A DNA stretch of 56,072 nucleotides. Origin: DATEHQ01 sp035279525. GTDB taxonomy: Bacteria > Chloroflexota > Dormibacteria > Dormibacterales > Dormibacteraceae. The DNA is taken from assembly GCA_035279525.1 (NCBI GenBank), contig DATEHQ010000155.1:1-56072 (forward strand), in the 5' to 3' direction. Below are positions 42,508-50,494 of this stretch, piece after piece; the first letter of the stretch is position 1; every line of letters starts with the position of its first letter. The position numbers were made by a program, and so were the translations under genes. Below the pieces are notes generated by a model. It had not been told where the DNA came from. It saw only the letters and a list, made by a program, of their open reading frames with translations, and made no database searches.

Positions 42508-43045
42508 GGCTCGACTCCTCGGTGACGACGATTGGCTTCATCCGGGCAAGAGCCCGGTGCGTCCGCACTCGGGCCGCCGCCGGGGAGACCCCGAGAGTCG
42601 CGGCGATCTCTTCGTACGGCTGGTCCAGGTAATACCGGAGCACCAGGACGAGCCTGTCTGCATGACGCAGCCGCCGGAGCGCCTGCCGCACCTGTTCGAC
42701 TTCGTCGCCCGGCCTGCCCGATTCGTGCCCGCCGAAGGCGGCGAGGTCGGGATGCCGGATCACCGACCACCATCGGCTCCTCATCGCCTGGCGGCACTGG
42801 TTGGCGACGATGGCGAGAAACCAGGGTCGAACGGGGCTGTTGGGCCGAAGGCCTGCCCGGTACTTCCAGGCCTTGACTGTCGCCTCCTGCACGATGTCGT
42901 CCACCTCAGACTTGCTTCGGACCAATCCATAGGCGAGTCGATACGCGTCCCCCAGCAGCGGCTCGATCACGTCCATGAACTGGTCGCTTTCGTGGTCTCC
43001 ACGCCTATCCATCAGGGCATCGGACTCGAGCATCTCAACCGTCAC
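42500..43045 (-). CDS. ECF RNA polymerase sigma factor
   Basis: This 181-residue sigma-70-family factor has region 2 with DAYRLAYGLVRSKSEVDDIVQEATVKAW (split family motif, residues about 33-60), RPWFLAIVANQCRQAMR, and region 4 with LVLVLRYYLDQPYEEIAATLG and SPAAARVRTHRALARM. It directs transcription in response to release from its anti-sigma partner, the next gene. The start is GTG 43045; ATG 43033 is an alternative. The region upstream holds 42-bp tandem repeats that may take part in autoregulation. Confidence 0.9.
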   Translation of the reverse strand: MTVEMLESDALMDRRGDHESDQFMDVIEPLLGDAYRLAYGLVRSKSEVDDIVQEATVKAWKYRAGLRPNSPVRPWFLAIVANQCRQAMRSRWWSVIRHPDLAAFGGHESGRPGDEVEQVRQALRRLRHADRLVLVLRYYLDQPYEEIAATLGVSPAAARVRTHRALARMKPIVVTEESSHG

Positions 43046-43098
43046 TACATATCTCTGATGGGCGTCGTTCTGTTACACGCCACCGGGCGAGGGTAGAT

Positions 43099-43199
43099 TC
43101 GGATAGTCCGGCCGAACCGGTTCGCCACGCCGCGAAGTACTCGGATAGTCCGGCCAAACCGGGTCGCCACGCCGTGAAGTACTCGGATAGTCCGGCCAA
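43099..43199. repeat. 42-bp tandem repeats, about 2.4 copies
   Basis: Copy 1 is 43099-43140, copy 2 is 43141-43182, and a partial third copy is 43183-43199. Each begins TCGGATAGTCCGGCC. Copies 1 and 2 differ at only a few positions. They lie directly upstream of the sigma factor gene, so iterated regulator or polymerase sites are possible. Confidence 0.9.
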
Positions 43200-43272
43200 T
43201 CGAGGGCCACGGGCGGGAGCTCAGGCTGACTCCGATCAGAGGCCTATACCCGCGCTCCAGCGCAACCGAGAA

Positions 43273-43300
43273 CGGCCCCCGGCGTTTCCGCCAGGGGCCG
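43273..43300 (-). terminator. GC-rich hairpin, possible terminator
   Basis: CGGCCCCCGGC pairs with GCCAGGGGCCG (10 of 11 pairs) around a 6-nt loop, GTTTCC. It lies about 120 bp after the end of the AAA-LuxR-cyclase gene on the minus strand. There is no T-run, so any terminator role is weakly supported. Confidence 0.3.
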
Positions 43301-43418
43301 CTGAGACACGCATGACGGGGCCAGCTGGACGACGGCCATGCCGCGCTCAACCAGTGATACCCGTCGCATCAATCGCCGGTTGCCGAGCGGGCGATCGGAG
43401 TCGCACCGCTGAGCCGGC

Positions 43419-46400
43419 TCAGCGAGCGGCCGCACCCTGCCAGCCGATCTCAGCCGCTTCCATCGGTTCCGTGAAGCCTTTCAGAGCGAACTTGCGCCAC
43501 ACCACATGCTTGCGGCCGCTGCCTTCCAGCGCCTCGCGCGAAACCAGGATGGTGTCGGGATCGGCCGCGGCACACAGCCTGGCCGCGCGGTGCACCGCCG
43601 CGCCGCGCACCGATGAGTCGGACTCGCTCACCTCGCCGGCGTGTATGCCGATCCGCATCTGCGGCGCATAGCCATGCTGCCTGCGGTGGACGCTCAATCG
43701 CCGCTGGACGCTGATGGCGCACTGGATCGCGTCTGCTGCTGAATCGAACAGGACGAAGAATCCGTCGCCCGCGTGATCGACCTCGCGGCCGTTTTGCTCC
43801 TGGAAGCAGCGTCGCATCTCCTTGTCGAGCCATCCGCTCAAGCTCTGCCACGCTTCATCGCCGATCGCCTCGACCAGGTTGGTGGAGCGGGCCAGGTCTG
43901 TGAAGAGGAGAGCCTTGCGCGAAGTCCTGGCGAGCGTTTGGCCCACCAGCGCGGTGCGCAGATCGTCGCGGGTCCGAACCTCGAGCTTGTCGTAGACGTG
44001 GCGCAGGTGATACTCCACTGTCTTCGGACTCAGGTACAGCCGGGCGGCCGCCTCCCGCGTGGTCGCGCCTTCCGCCAGCGCGACCGCCACCTGCAGCTCC
44101 TGCGGCGTCAGCTGCCGGCGGTACCGGTCTTCGCGCACGGTGGCCGTCTCGCCACTCGCCTGCAGCTCGGCGAGTGCTCGTTCCGACCATGGCGAGGCGC
44201 CCAGCTGGTCGAAGACCTTCAGCGCTTCGCGCAGCTGCCGCCGGGCGTCGACTCGGCGCCGATTCCGCCGGAGACGCTCGCCGAAATACAGCTGTGTGCG
44301 CGCCCTTTCGAAAACGTCGGATGTGCCGGCGTGATGCCGGAGCGCGACTTCATACAGCTCCGCGTAGCCGTCATCCTTCGCCAGCAATGCCTCGGCCCGG
44401 GCCGATCGCGCGAGCGCGAACGGCTGTCCCTTGGCGAGGGCGCTTCGCCGGTAGTCGTCACTGATCTGGCGCGCTTCAGCGGACCGCCCCAGCCGGACGA
44501 GGACCTCGACGATGTCTGGAGCAGGTGAAAGATCGGGGTCGTCAACCTCGATCGCACTCAGGAACGCTGCGCATTCACTGAAGTGCTCGAGGGCCCTGTC
44601 GGGCCGGCCGAGGCCCAGCTCCAGCTGACCGAGCGCGATCATCACCCAGGCCTTGTAGAAGCTCATTCCGTACCGCTCCGAGAGCTCGCTACCCTCTGCC
44701 GCATGGGCGCGACACTCGTCCTCGCGGCCTTCCAACGCGTCGAGCCAGGCGAGGCCCGCGGTCGCTCCAGCGAACCAGGTGTACTGCGTCGTCTCCAGGG
44801 CCAGTCGTGCGGCCTCCTCGTACTGGGCGCGCGCCAGCGGCCATCGGTCAGTCGCGGCAGCGTCGCGTCCCAGGAAGAAGACAAGATTGGGAAGGGCGGC
44901 GGTCGGAGCATGCTCGCGTGCCTGCGTCAGGGCTCGATCGAGCAGCTGGCGGCCGGCCTCGGCCTCGCGGAGATAGAGGCCGACCGTGCCAGCGCACATC
45001 AACAGCAGCGGGTCGAGCGCGTCGCCCGCGAGGTGATCGAACAGCGCGATGCTCTCGTGCAGCCGCTTCGGTCCGTCTGAGCCCTTCCCGGCCAGGATCG
45101 CCAGCGAACCATAAGCGACGAGCGCAAGTACTGAAACCTCTGGCGGATCGGCCGGCGCCACAAGCTCGAGGGCGTGAGCGGCCGCGACGAGCATCTCCGA
45201 CGGGTGCCCGGCCCCGAATGACGACAGCGCCGCGTCCGCCAGGATGCGGATCGCTTTCAGGCGGTCGAGCGGCTCGATCATCTGCGCCGCCGCGGTGAGC
45301 GTTCGATAGCCATCGAGCAGGGCGCCGCGTCTCATGCCGATGTGGCCCGTCAGGTGGTCGATGTCGACGCGGAGGTCGGTGGCGTGGGTCAGCTTCCGTG
45401 CCGCCGTGAGATGCTCCGTCGCTCGCTCGGCCCGACCCGCGAGCCAGGCGTTTTCAGCAGCGTGAAAAAGGCGCTGCGCACGGAGCTCGACGGCCTCCGT
45501 GAGACGCGCCGATTGCGCCAGCGCGCTCGCCGCGGCGTCGTAGGCGGTGCTTTCCCTGGCGCGCTGAGCGAGACTCTCGAGCGCGTCCGCGGCCTCCTCG
45601 TCCCAACCGCTCGCCGCCGCGGCGAGGTGCCACGCGCGACGATCGACGTCGTCCAGGTCGGTCATCACGGTCGCAAGCGCGCGGTGCGTCGCCCGCCGCT
45701 GCGCAGGCGATGCCGCGTGATAGATCGCCGCGCGGGCCAGCGGATGCACGAACTCCGCGCGGTCGGGTTGCGCCTTCGTCAGGCCGTTGACCGATTCGGC
45801 ATCTTCGATGTCCGCGGGGGCGATCCCGAGCGCGACCGCGGCGCGCCGGACCAGCGCCAGTTCGGGGCTTCCCGAGGCAGCCATCAGCAGCAGGGCCGCC
45901 CGCGCTCCCTGGGACAGACCATCCGCACGGCGCAGATAGGAGCGCTCGACGGTCGTTGCCACAGGCAGGTCGTCCAGCGGGGCGGTCAACGCCTCCGCTC
46001 CGGTCTGGGAGAGCTCGATCAGCGCCAGCGGATTGCCACCGGTCGCGCGCAGCATCTGTGCGGCGTCCTGGCGTGAAGCGTCGCCGCGGCCCGAGACCCT
46101 GACCAGCTCGGCCGCCGACGCGGCATCGAGGCCGGCGAGGCTGAGCTCCGGCAGACCGGCGCTGAGGAAAGGAGACTCGCCTCCCTCCCCTTCACGCACC
46201 GCAACGACGACCGCGACCGGGTCCGCGACCAGCCGGCGGGCGGCGAACACGATGGCTTCGGCGGACGCCCGGTCGAGCCAGTGGGCGTCGTCCAGGATCA
46301 CGAGCAGCGGCGCCGGCTCTGCATACGCGCAGATCAAGCCCAGGACGGCGGCACCGACGATCAGGCGGTCCGCCTCGATGCGATCGCCCAGTCCGAGGGA

Positions 46401-46682
46401 GGAGCGGAGAGCCGAGGCCTGGATGGCAGACAGCCGGTCGGTCTGCTCGAGGGCCGGACGGAGCAGCTCATGCAGGCCGGCGAAAGGGACGTCCGCCTCG
46501 AATTCGACCCCGCGGGCTGAAAGGACCCTCATCGACGCCGCCCGCGCGACCGCGTGCTCGAGCAGAGCGGTCTTTCCGATTCCGGGCTCGCCGCGGATGA
46601 CAAGCCGCGCGCTCTTGCCAAGCCTGGCCGCGGCGAGGGCCTGGTCGACCGCCTGGAGCTCTCGCTCCCTCCCCAAGAGCAC
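43419..46682 (-). CDS. AAA-ATPase/LuxR regulator with C-terminal adenylate cyclase domain
   Basis: This 1087-residue protein has several domains. The AAA/STAND ATPase has Walker A GEPGIGKTALL (31-41) and Walker B LLVILDDAHWLD (about 125-136). A long TPR-like helical region runs to about 850. A LuxR helix-turn-helix covers 857-920 (LTPQELQVAVALAEGATTREAAARL). A class III cyclase homology domain covers 924-1080. Metal aspartates are D929 (FTDLARST) and D973 (HAGDGFF); the usual substrate lysine before GDG is replaced (EVDHAGDG), so activity or specificity is uncertain. LAL-type regulators normally end at the LuxR domain, so the added cyclase is unusual. The start is GTG 46682. Confidence 0.88.
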   Translation of the reverse strand: MLLGRERELQAVDQALAAARLGKSARLVIRGEPGIGKTALLEHAVARAASMRVLSARGVEFEADVPFAGLHELLRPALEQTDRLSAIQASALRSSLGLGDRIEADRLIVGAAVLGLICAYAEPAPLLVILDDAHWLDRASAEAIVFAARRLVADPVAVVVAVREGEGGESPFLSAGLPELSLAGLDAASAAELVRVSGRGDASRQDAAQMLRATGGNPLALIELSQTGAEALTAPLDDLPVATTVERSYLRRADGLSQGARAALLLMAASGSPELALVRRAAVALGIAPADIEDAESVNGLTKAQPDRAEFVHPLARAAIYHAASPAQRRATHRALATVMTDLDDVDRRAWHLAAAASGWDEEAADALESLAQRARESTAYDAAASALAQSARLTEAVELRAQRLFHAAENAWLAGRAERATEHLTAARKLTHATDLRVDIDHLTGHIGMRRGALLDGYRTLTAAAQMIEPLDRLKAIRILADAALSSFGAGHPSEMLVAAAHALELVAPADPPEVSVLALVAYGSLAILAGKGSDGPKRLHESIALFDHLAGDALDPLLLMCAGTVGLYLREAEAGRQLLDRALTQAREHAPTAALPNLVFFLGRDAAATDRWPLARAQYEEAARLALETTQYTWFAGATAGLAWLDALEGREDECRAHAAEGSELSERYGMSFYKAWVMIALGQLELGLGRPDRALEHFSECAAFLSAIEVDDPDLSPAPDIVEVLVRLGRSAEARQISDDYRRSALAKGQPFALARSARAEALLAKDDGYAELYEVALRHHAGTSDVFERARTQLYFGERLRRNRRRVDARRQLREALKVFDQLGASPWSERALAELQASGETATVREDRYRRQLTPQELQVAVALAEGATTREAAARLYLSPKTVEYHLRHVYDKLEVRTRDDLRTALVGQTLARTSRKALLFTDLARSTNLVEAIGDEAWQSLSGWLDKEMRRCFQEQNGREVDHAGDGFFVLFDSAADAIQCAISVQRRLSVHRRQHGYAPQMRIGIHAGEVSESDSSVRGAAVHRAARLCAAADPDTILVSREALEGSGRKHVVWRKFALKGFTEPMEAAEIGWQGAAAR

Positions 46683-46782
46683 GGCGTTAGCTTGTCACGC
46701 CAACAACTAGGTGGGGTCCCGGATGCGATGCCTGCCCGCCCGCCTCCACGATCGGCGCATCTCAAATTCAGGAGGTGCCGCA

Positions 46783-47856
46783 ATGGCAGTACAAACCCCG
46801 GTCGTCGACACCGACAAGCTGATGGCGTTCCTCGGGCAGGTCATCGGCGAGCTTGGAGCCACGGTCAACGCAGGCCTCATCGTCGTGGGTGACCGCCTCG
46901 GCCTCTACCGGGCGATGGCAGGCGCGGGCCCGATCACCTCGACCGAGCTGGCCGACAAGACCGGCACGGCCGAGCGCTACGTCCGCGAGTGGCTCAACGC
47001 CCAGGCCGCCGGGGGCTACGTGACGTACGACCCCTCGACGCAGCGCTACGAGCTGCCTGCGGAGCACGCCATGGCGCTGGCGGACGAGAACAGCCCCGCC
47101 TTCGTCTGCGGAGCGTTCGAGCTCGCGACCGCGACCTTGAAGGCCGAGCCGCACATCGAGGACATCTTCAAGAGCGGCGCCGGTTTCGGCTGGCACGAGC
47201 ACGACCCGGGCGTCCCGACGGGATGTGAGCGTTTCTTCCGCCCGGGCTACAACGCCAACCTCGTCTCGGCGTGGATACCGGCGCTGGAAGGCGTCGAGGA
47301 GAAGCTCCGCGTCGGCGCGAAGGTGGCCGACGTCGGCTGCGGTCTGGGCGCTTCGTCCAGGCTAATGGCCGGGGCCTACCCACGCTCGCGCATCACTGGC
47401 TTCGACTACCACCAGGAGTCGATCGACCAGGCGAGGCAGAAGAGCAAGGAGGCGGGACTGGCGGACCGCTTGCACTACGAGGTCGCACCGGCAGCGTCCT
47501 TCCCGGGCACCGGGTACGACCTGGTGACGATGTTCGACTGCCTTCACGACATGGGCGACCCGGTCGGTGCCGCGCGGCACGTGCTCAAGGCCCTCGCGGC
47601 CGACGGCACGTGGCTCATCGTCGAACCGATCGCCGGTGACGCGGTGGAGCAGAACCTCAACCCGGTCGGTCGCGCCTACTACGCGTTCTCGACCTTCCTC
47701 TGCACACCCAGCTCGCTCTCTCAGGAGGTGGGCCTGGCGCTCGGCGCCCAGGCCGGCCAGAAACGCATCCACGACGTGGTCACCGCCGCGGGTTTCACGA
47801 GGTTCCGGCGCGTCGCGGAGACGCCGTTCAACCTGGTCTACGAAGCACGGCCTTAG
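46783..47856 (+). CDS. SAM-dependent methyltransferase with N-terminal winged helix
   Basis: This 357-residue protein resembles small-molecule methyltransferases of the Rv2258c type. An N-terminal winged-helix dimerisation part (TELADKTGTAERYVREWLNAQAAGG) is followed by a Rossmann methyltransferase core with ADVGCGLGASS, ITGFDYHQESI and DLVTMFDCLHDMGDP. ATG 46783 has a strong AGGAGG site 7 nt upstream. It is divergent from the AAA-LuxR-cyclase gene (100 bp gap), whose product may regulate it. A strong hairpin separates it from the following hydrolase-glycosyltransferase gene. Substrate unknown. Confidence 0.85.
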   Translation: MAVQTPVVDTDKLMAFLGQVIGELGATVNAGLIVVGDRLGLYRAMAGAGPITSTELADKTGTAERYVREWLNAQAAGGYVTYDPSTQRYELPAEHAMALADENSPAFVCGAFELATATLKAEPHIEDIFKSGAGFGWHEHDPGVPTGCERFFRPGYNANLVSAWIPALEGVEEKLRVGAKVADVGCGLGASSRLMAGAYPRSRITGFDYHQESIDQARQKSKEAGLADRLHYEVAPAASFPGTGYDLVTMFDCLHDMGDPVGAARHVLKALAADGTWLIVEPIAGDAVEQNLNPVGRAYYAFSTFLCTPSSLSQEVGLALGAQAGQKRIHDVVTAAGFTRFRRVAETPFNLVYEARP

Positions 47857-47863
47857 CTCTTTC

Positions 47864-47892
47864 GAGGCGGGCGGTCACGCACCGCCCGCCTC
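47864..47892. other. Perfect 12-bp intergenic hairpin
   Basis: GAGGCGGGCGGT (47864-47875) and ACCGCCCGCCTC (47881-47892) form a perfect stem with a 5-nt loop. There is no T-run on either strand. It lies 20 bp before the next ATG, so it may act as an mRNA-stabilising or attenuating element. Confidence 0.6.
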
Positions 47893-47912
47893 ACCCAAAC
47901 TGAGGGGGTCTC

Positions 47913-50039
47913 ATGCCAGTCACTGAAACCGGAACTCGCGCCAGGCAGCCCGACTCGTCCGGCTTCGCGCCGGCGAAGGATGGCCTGCGCCTCTATTACG
48001 AGGTCTTCGGCAGCGGGTCGAAGACGATCGTCATCATGCCGGCGACTCCGATCTCGCACTCGCGGCTCTGGAAAGGCCAGGTGCACTACCTGGCACGGCA
48101 CTTTCGGGTCGTCACGTACGACGGTCGGGGCAATGGGCTGTCCGACCACCCATCGTCCGAAGGTAGGTGGTTGAACCGCTGGTATGCGGAGGATTGCCGG
48201 GCGGTGATGGACGCCACCGGGACCGAGGCGGCCCTGCTGGTCGGCATTTGCAGCGATGGCGTCCTGCCCGCCATCCAGCTCGCCGTCTCCGATCCTGAGC
48301 GCGTCCTGGGCATCTTCGCGATCGCACCCGGGGTGCCCTTCCTGGTGCCACCTCTTCCCTATCGGGCCGCGGCCGTCGAGGTGTTCGACCAGGCCCGCGA
48401 CTCCTACGAGGGCTGGTTCAAGCACAACCGGCATTACATGACTCAGAACTTCCGCGGGTTCCTCGAGTTCTGGTTTTCGGAGATGTTTCCAGAGCCGCAC
48501 TCGACCAAGCAGATCGAGGACGCCGTCGCGTACGGACTGGACGGCAGTGTCGAGCTGAACCTCATGGAGCTCGAGCGTGACTTCGCCAACAAAGAAGAGG
48601 TCGAGGCGCTCTGCAGACAGGTCCGCTGTCCCGTGCTCGTCGTACACGGCGATCTCGACCACTGCCAGCCTTTCGGCCGCGGCGTCGCCACCGCCGAGCT
48701 GACCGGCGGACGCTTCGTCGAGCTGAAGGGCGTGGGCCACGTACCGAACGCGCGGGAGCCCGTGCGCATCAACCGGCTCATCAGCGAGTTCGCGGGCCTG
48801 GCGGTGCCATCGATTCGTCGAAGCGCCGATCATCCGCGGGCGCTGCTGGTCAGCTCACCGATCGGGCTCGGCCACGCGTGGCGCGATGTCGCGATCGCCC
48901 GCGCCCTGCGTCGCCAAGTCCCCGGCCTCGAGGTCGAGTGGCTCGCCCAACCGCCGCTGACCACCTTGCTTGTGGCGTGTGGGGAGAAGGTCCACCCCGC
49001 CAGCGCGGAGCTGGCCCCCGAGGCGCTGCACGTCGACGCCGAATCCGGCCAGCACGAGCTGCACGCCTTCAACATGCTCCGGCGCATGGACGAGATCCTC
49101 TGCGCGAACTTCATGGTGTTCCAGGACGTCGTCGCCCAGGAGCACTTCGATGTCTGGATCGCTGACGAGGGCTGGGAGGTCGACCACTTCCTGCACGAGA
49201 ATCCCGAGCTGAAGACGTCGAAGTACGTCTGGATGAGCGACTTCGTCGGCTACCTGCCGATGCCGTCGGGTGGCGAGCGCGAGGCGTTCCTGACCGCCGA
49301 CTACAACGCCGAGGTGATCGAGCATGTCGACCGAAACCCGGGTCTGCGGGACCTGTCGATCTTCATCGGCAACCCGGGCGACGTCGTCCCAAGGCGATTC
49401 GGCCCCGGCCTGCCTTCGATCCCGGCCTGGACCGAGGAGCATTTCAAGTTTGCCGGCTACGTCCTACCGTTCGATCCGCGGGACCTGACCGACACCACGT
49501 CGATTCGGCATGAGCTGGGCTTCGACCCCGCCAGGAAGCTGATCGTGGCCACGGTTGGAGGTTCCGCGGTGGGGGTGCATCTCCTTCACCGCATCGTGGA
49601 GGCGTTCCGCCTGCTTCGCGACGACATGCCCGAGGCCGAGATGCTGCTCGTCTGCGGCCCCCGCATCGAGCCCGGCGAGTTCGCGGCGGTCGACGGGATG
49701 CGGGTCGCCGGATACGTCCACGACCTCTCGCGGACGCTGGCCTCCTGCGACCTGGCCGTCGTGCAGAGCGGGCTCTCGACGACTATGGAGCTGGTCGCGA
49801 CGGGTCGTCCTTTTATCTATGTGCCCCTGCGCGATCACTTCGAACAGAACTTCCATGTCGCACATCGCCTTCAGCGCTACGGCGCGCCTGCCCCCACTCA
49901 GTACGACGACGCAACCCCAGAGCATCTGGCCGCCGAAATGTTGCGCCGGCTTCGGTCGAAGGTTGAGTACGCGCCCGTCGAAACCGATGGAGCGGTCCGA
50001 GCCGCATCACTGATTGCTCCGCTCATCACGATGCGATGA
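47913..50039 (+). CDS. Alpha/beta hydrolase fused to GT-B glycosyltransferase
   Basis: This 708-residue two-domain protein has an alpha/beta hydrolase at 1-300. It contains VVTYDGRGNGLSD, a nucleophile elbow LLVGICSDGV with C113 in the nucleophile position (as in dienelactone hydrolase), the acid in VVHGDLDHCQPF and His in GVGHVPNAREP. Residues about 307-705 look like a UDP-glycosyltransferase/MurG-like GT-B fold: SSPIGLGHAWRDVAIARAL at the front, VAGYVHDLSRTLASCDLAVVQ and a donor-site-like segment STTMELVATGRPFIYVPLRD. It may remove an acyl group and glycosylate the same small molecule. ATG 47913 has GAGGGGG upstream. Confidence 0.8.
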   Translation: MPVTETGTRARQPDSSGFAPAKDGLRLYYEVFGSGSKTIVIMPATPISHSRLWKGQVHYLARHFRVVTYDGRGNGLSDHPSSEGRWLNRWYAEDCRAVMDATGTEAALLVGICSDGVLPAIQLAVSDPERVLGIFAIAPGVPFLVPPLPYRAAAVEVFDQARDSYEGWFKHNRHYMTQNFRGFLEFWFSEMFPEPHSTKQIEDAVAYGLDGSVELNLMELERDFANKEEVEALCRQVRCPVLVVHGDLDHCQPFGRGVATAELTGGRFVELKGVGHVPNAREPVRINRLISEFAGLAVPSIRRSADHPRALLVSSPIGLGHAWRDVAIARALRRQVPGLEVEWLAQPPLTTLLVACGEKVHPASAELAPEALHVDAESGQHELHAFNMLRRMDEILCANFMVFQDVVAQEHFDVWIADEGWEVDHFLHENPELKTSKYVWMSDFVGYLPMPSGGEREAFLTADYNAEVIEHVDRNPGLRDLSIFIGNPGDVVPRRFGPGLPSIPAWTEEHFKFAGYVLPFDPRDLTDTTSIRHELGFDPARKLIVATVGGSAVGVHLLHRIVEAFRLLRDDMPEAEMLLVCGPRIEPGEFAAVDGMRVAGYVHDLSRTLASCDLAVVQSGLSTTMELVATGRPFIYVPLRDHFEQNFHVAHRLQRYGAPAPTQYDDATPEHLAAEMLRRLRSKVEYAPVETDGAVRAASLIAPLITMR

Positions 50040-50152
50040 CATGCGCGTGATGGGTTCGCTTGCGGCGTCGGATTCATGAGCAGCGCGGTCGCAATGCGTC
50101 GGTGATGGCCGTCTGACTCCCGTCGTCGCGATGAATCATCTTTGAGAATCCA

Positions 50153-50182
50153 TTGACAACCGCATGCCGTTTCGAGTATCAA
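50153..50182 (+). promoter_or_regulatory. Sigma-70-type promoter of the small Lys/Ala-rich gene
   Basis: A consensus -35 TTGACA (50153-50158) and a -10-like TATCAA (50177-50182) are 18 bp apart. The expected start of transcription is near 50188-50191, giving a leader of about 140 nt before the small gene. Confidence 0.6.
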
Positions 50183-50330
50183 AGCAGTGCGAAGTAATGC
50201 CGATCGTCAATGCCATCACAGAGGCGACGACCGAGACGAGTCGGCCGAAGCTTTCGTTGAGCGCACCAAGGGCCCGCCAGAGCACGCCGCGCTCATCGGG
50301 TCCAAGTAACTAGAGAAGGAGGTAAATCAC

Positions 50331-50396
50331 ATGGCTGCCAAGAAGAAGGCCGCGAAGAAGCCTGCTGCCAAGAAGAAGGCCGCAAAGAAGAAGTAA
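50331..50396 (+). CDS. 21-residue Lys/Ala-rich (histone H1-tail-like) peptide
   Basis: The frame encodes Met, then alternating Ala-Ala and Lys-Lys-Lys blocks with one Pro in the centre: 12 Lys and 7 Ala, arranged as two near-identical halves. Lys codons are nearly all AAG in an otherwise repetitive DNA unit. A near-perfect ribosome site (GAAGGAGGT) lies 9 nt upstream, a consensus-like promoter about 150 bp upstream and a strong terminator 30 bp downstream, so it looks like a real, well-expressed unit. The composition resembles bacterial histone H1-like tails that bind DNA or RNA without specific contacts. No function is proven. Confidence 0.72.
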   Translation: MAAKKKAAKKPAAKKKAAKKK

Positions 50397-50425
50397 GACT
50401 CTTCTTGCACTTCTAATCGTTTGCA

Positions 50426-50457
50426 CGCCGGGGTGCTGTGGCCCCGGCGCTTTTTTT
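50426..50457 (+). terminator. Rho-independent terminator
   Basis: The 8-bp stem CGCCGGGG (50426-50433) / CCCCGGCG (50442-50449), with an 8-nt loop, is followed by C and seven Ts (50451-50457). It is the clearest terminator in the window and ends the small Lys/Ala-rich gene. Confidence 0.9.
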
Positions 50458-50494
50458 CCAATCGAATCCCGGCGTCGGTGAGGCATACGGGTTG

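Larger units (their letters stand above)
43046..43418. other. Intergenic region with tandem repeats and hairpin
   Basis: No convincing gene was found in this 373-bp stretch between the AAA-LuxR-cyclase gene and the sigma factor gene, both on the minus strand. It holds 42-bp tandem repeats (43099-43199) and an imperfect GC-rich hairpin (43273-43300). A 101-codon minus-strand frame (43045-43350) runs through the repeats and overlaps the sigma factor GTG by one base (TAGTG), but its composition does not look like a normal protein. Confidence 0.7.

Noticed and set aside
43099..43199. CRISPR array
   Set aside because: The copies are directly adjacent 42-bp repeats with no spacers, only about 2.4 units, and no cas genes are present.
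43045..43350. 101-codon minus-strand gene upstream of the sigma factor
   Set aside because: The frame is carried by the 42-bp repeats and has no recognisable domain; it is kept only as an alternative in the findings.
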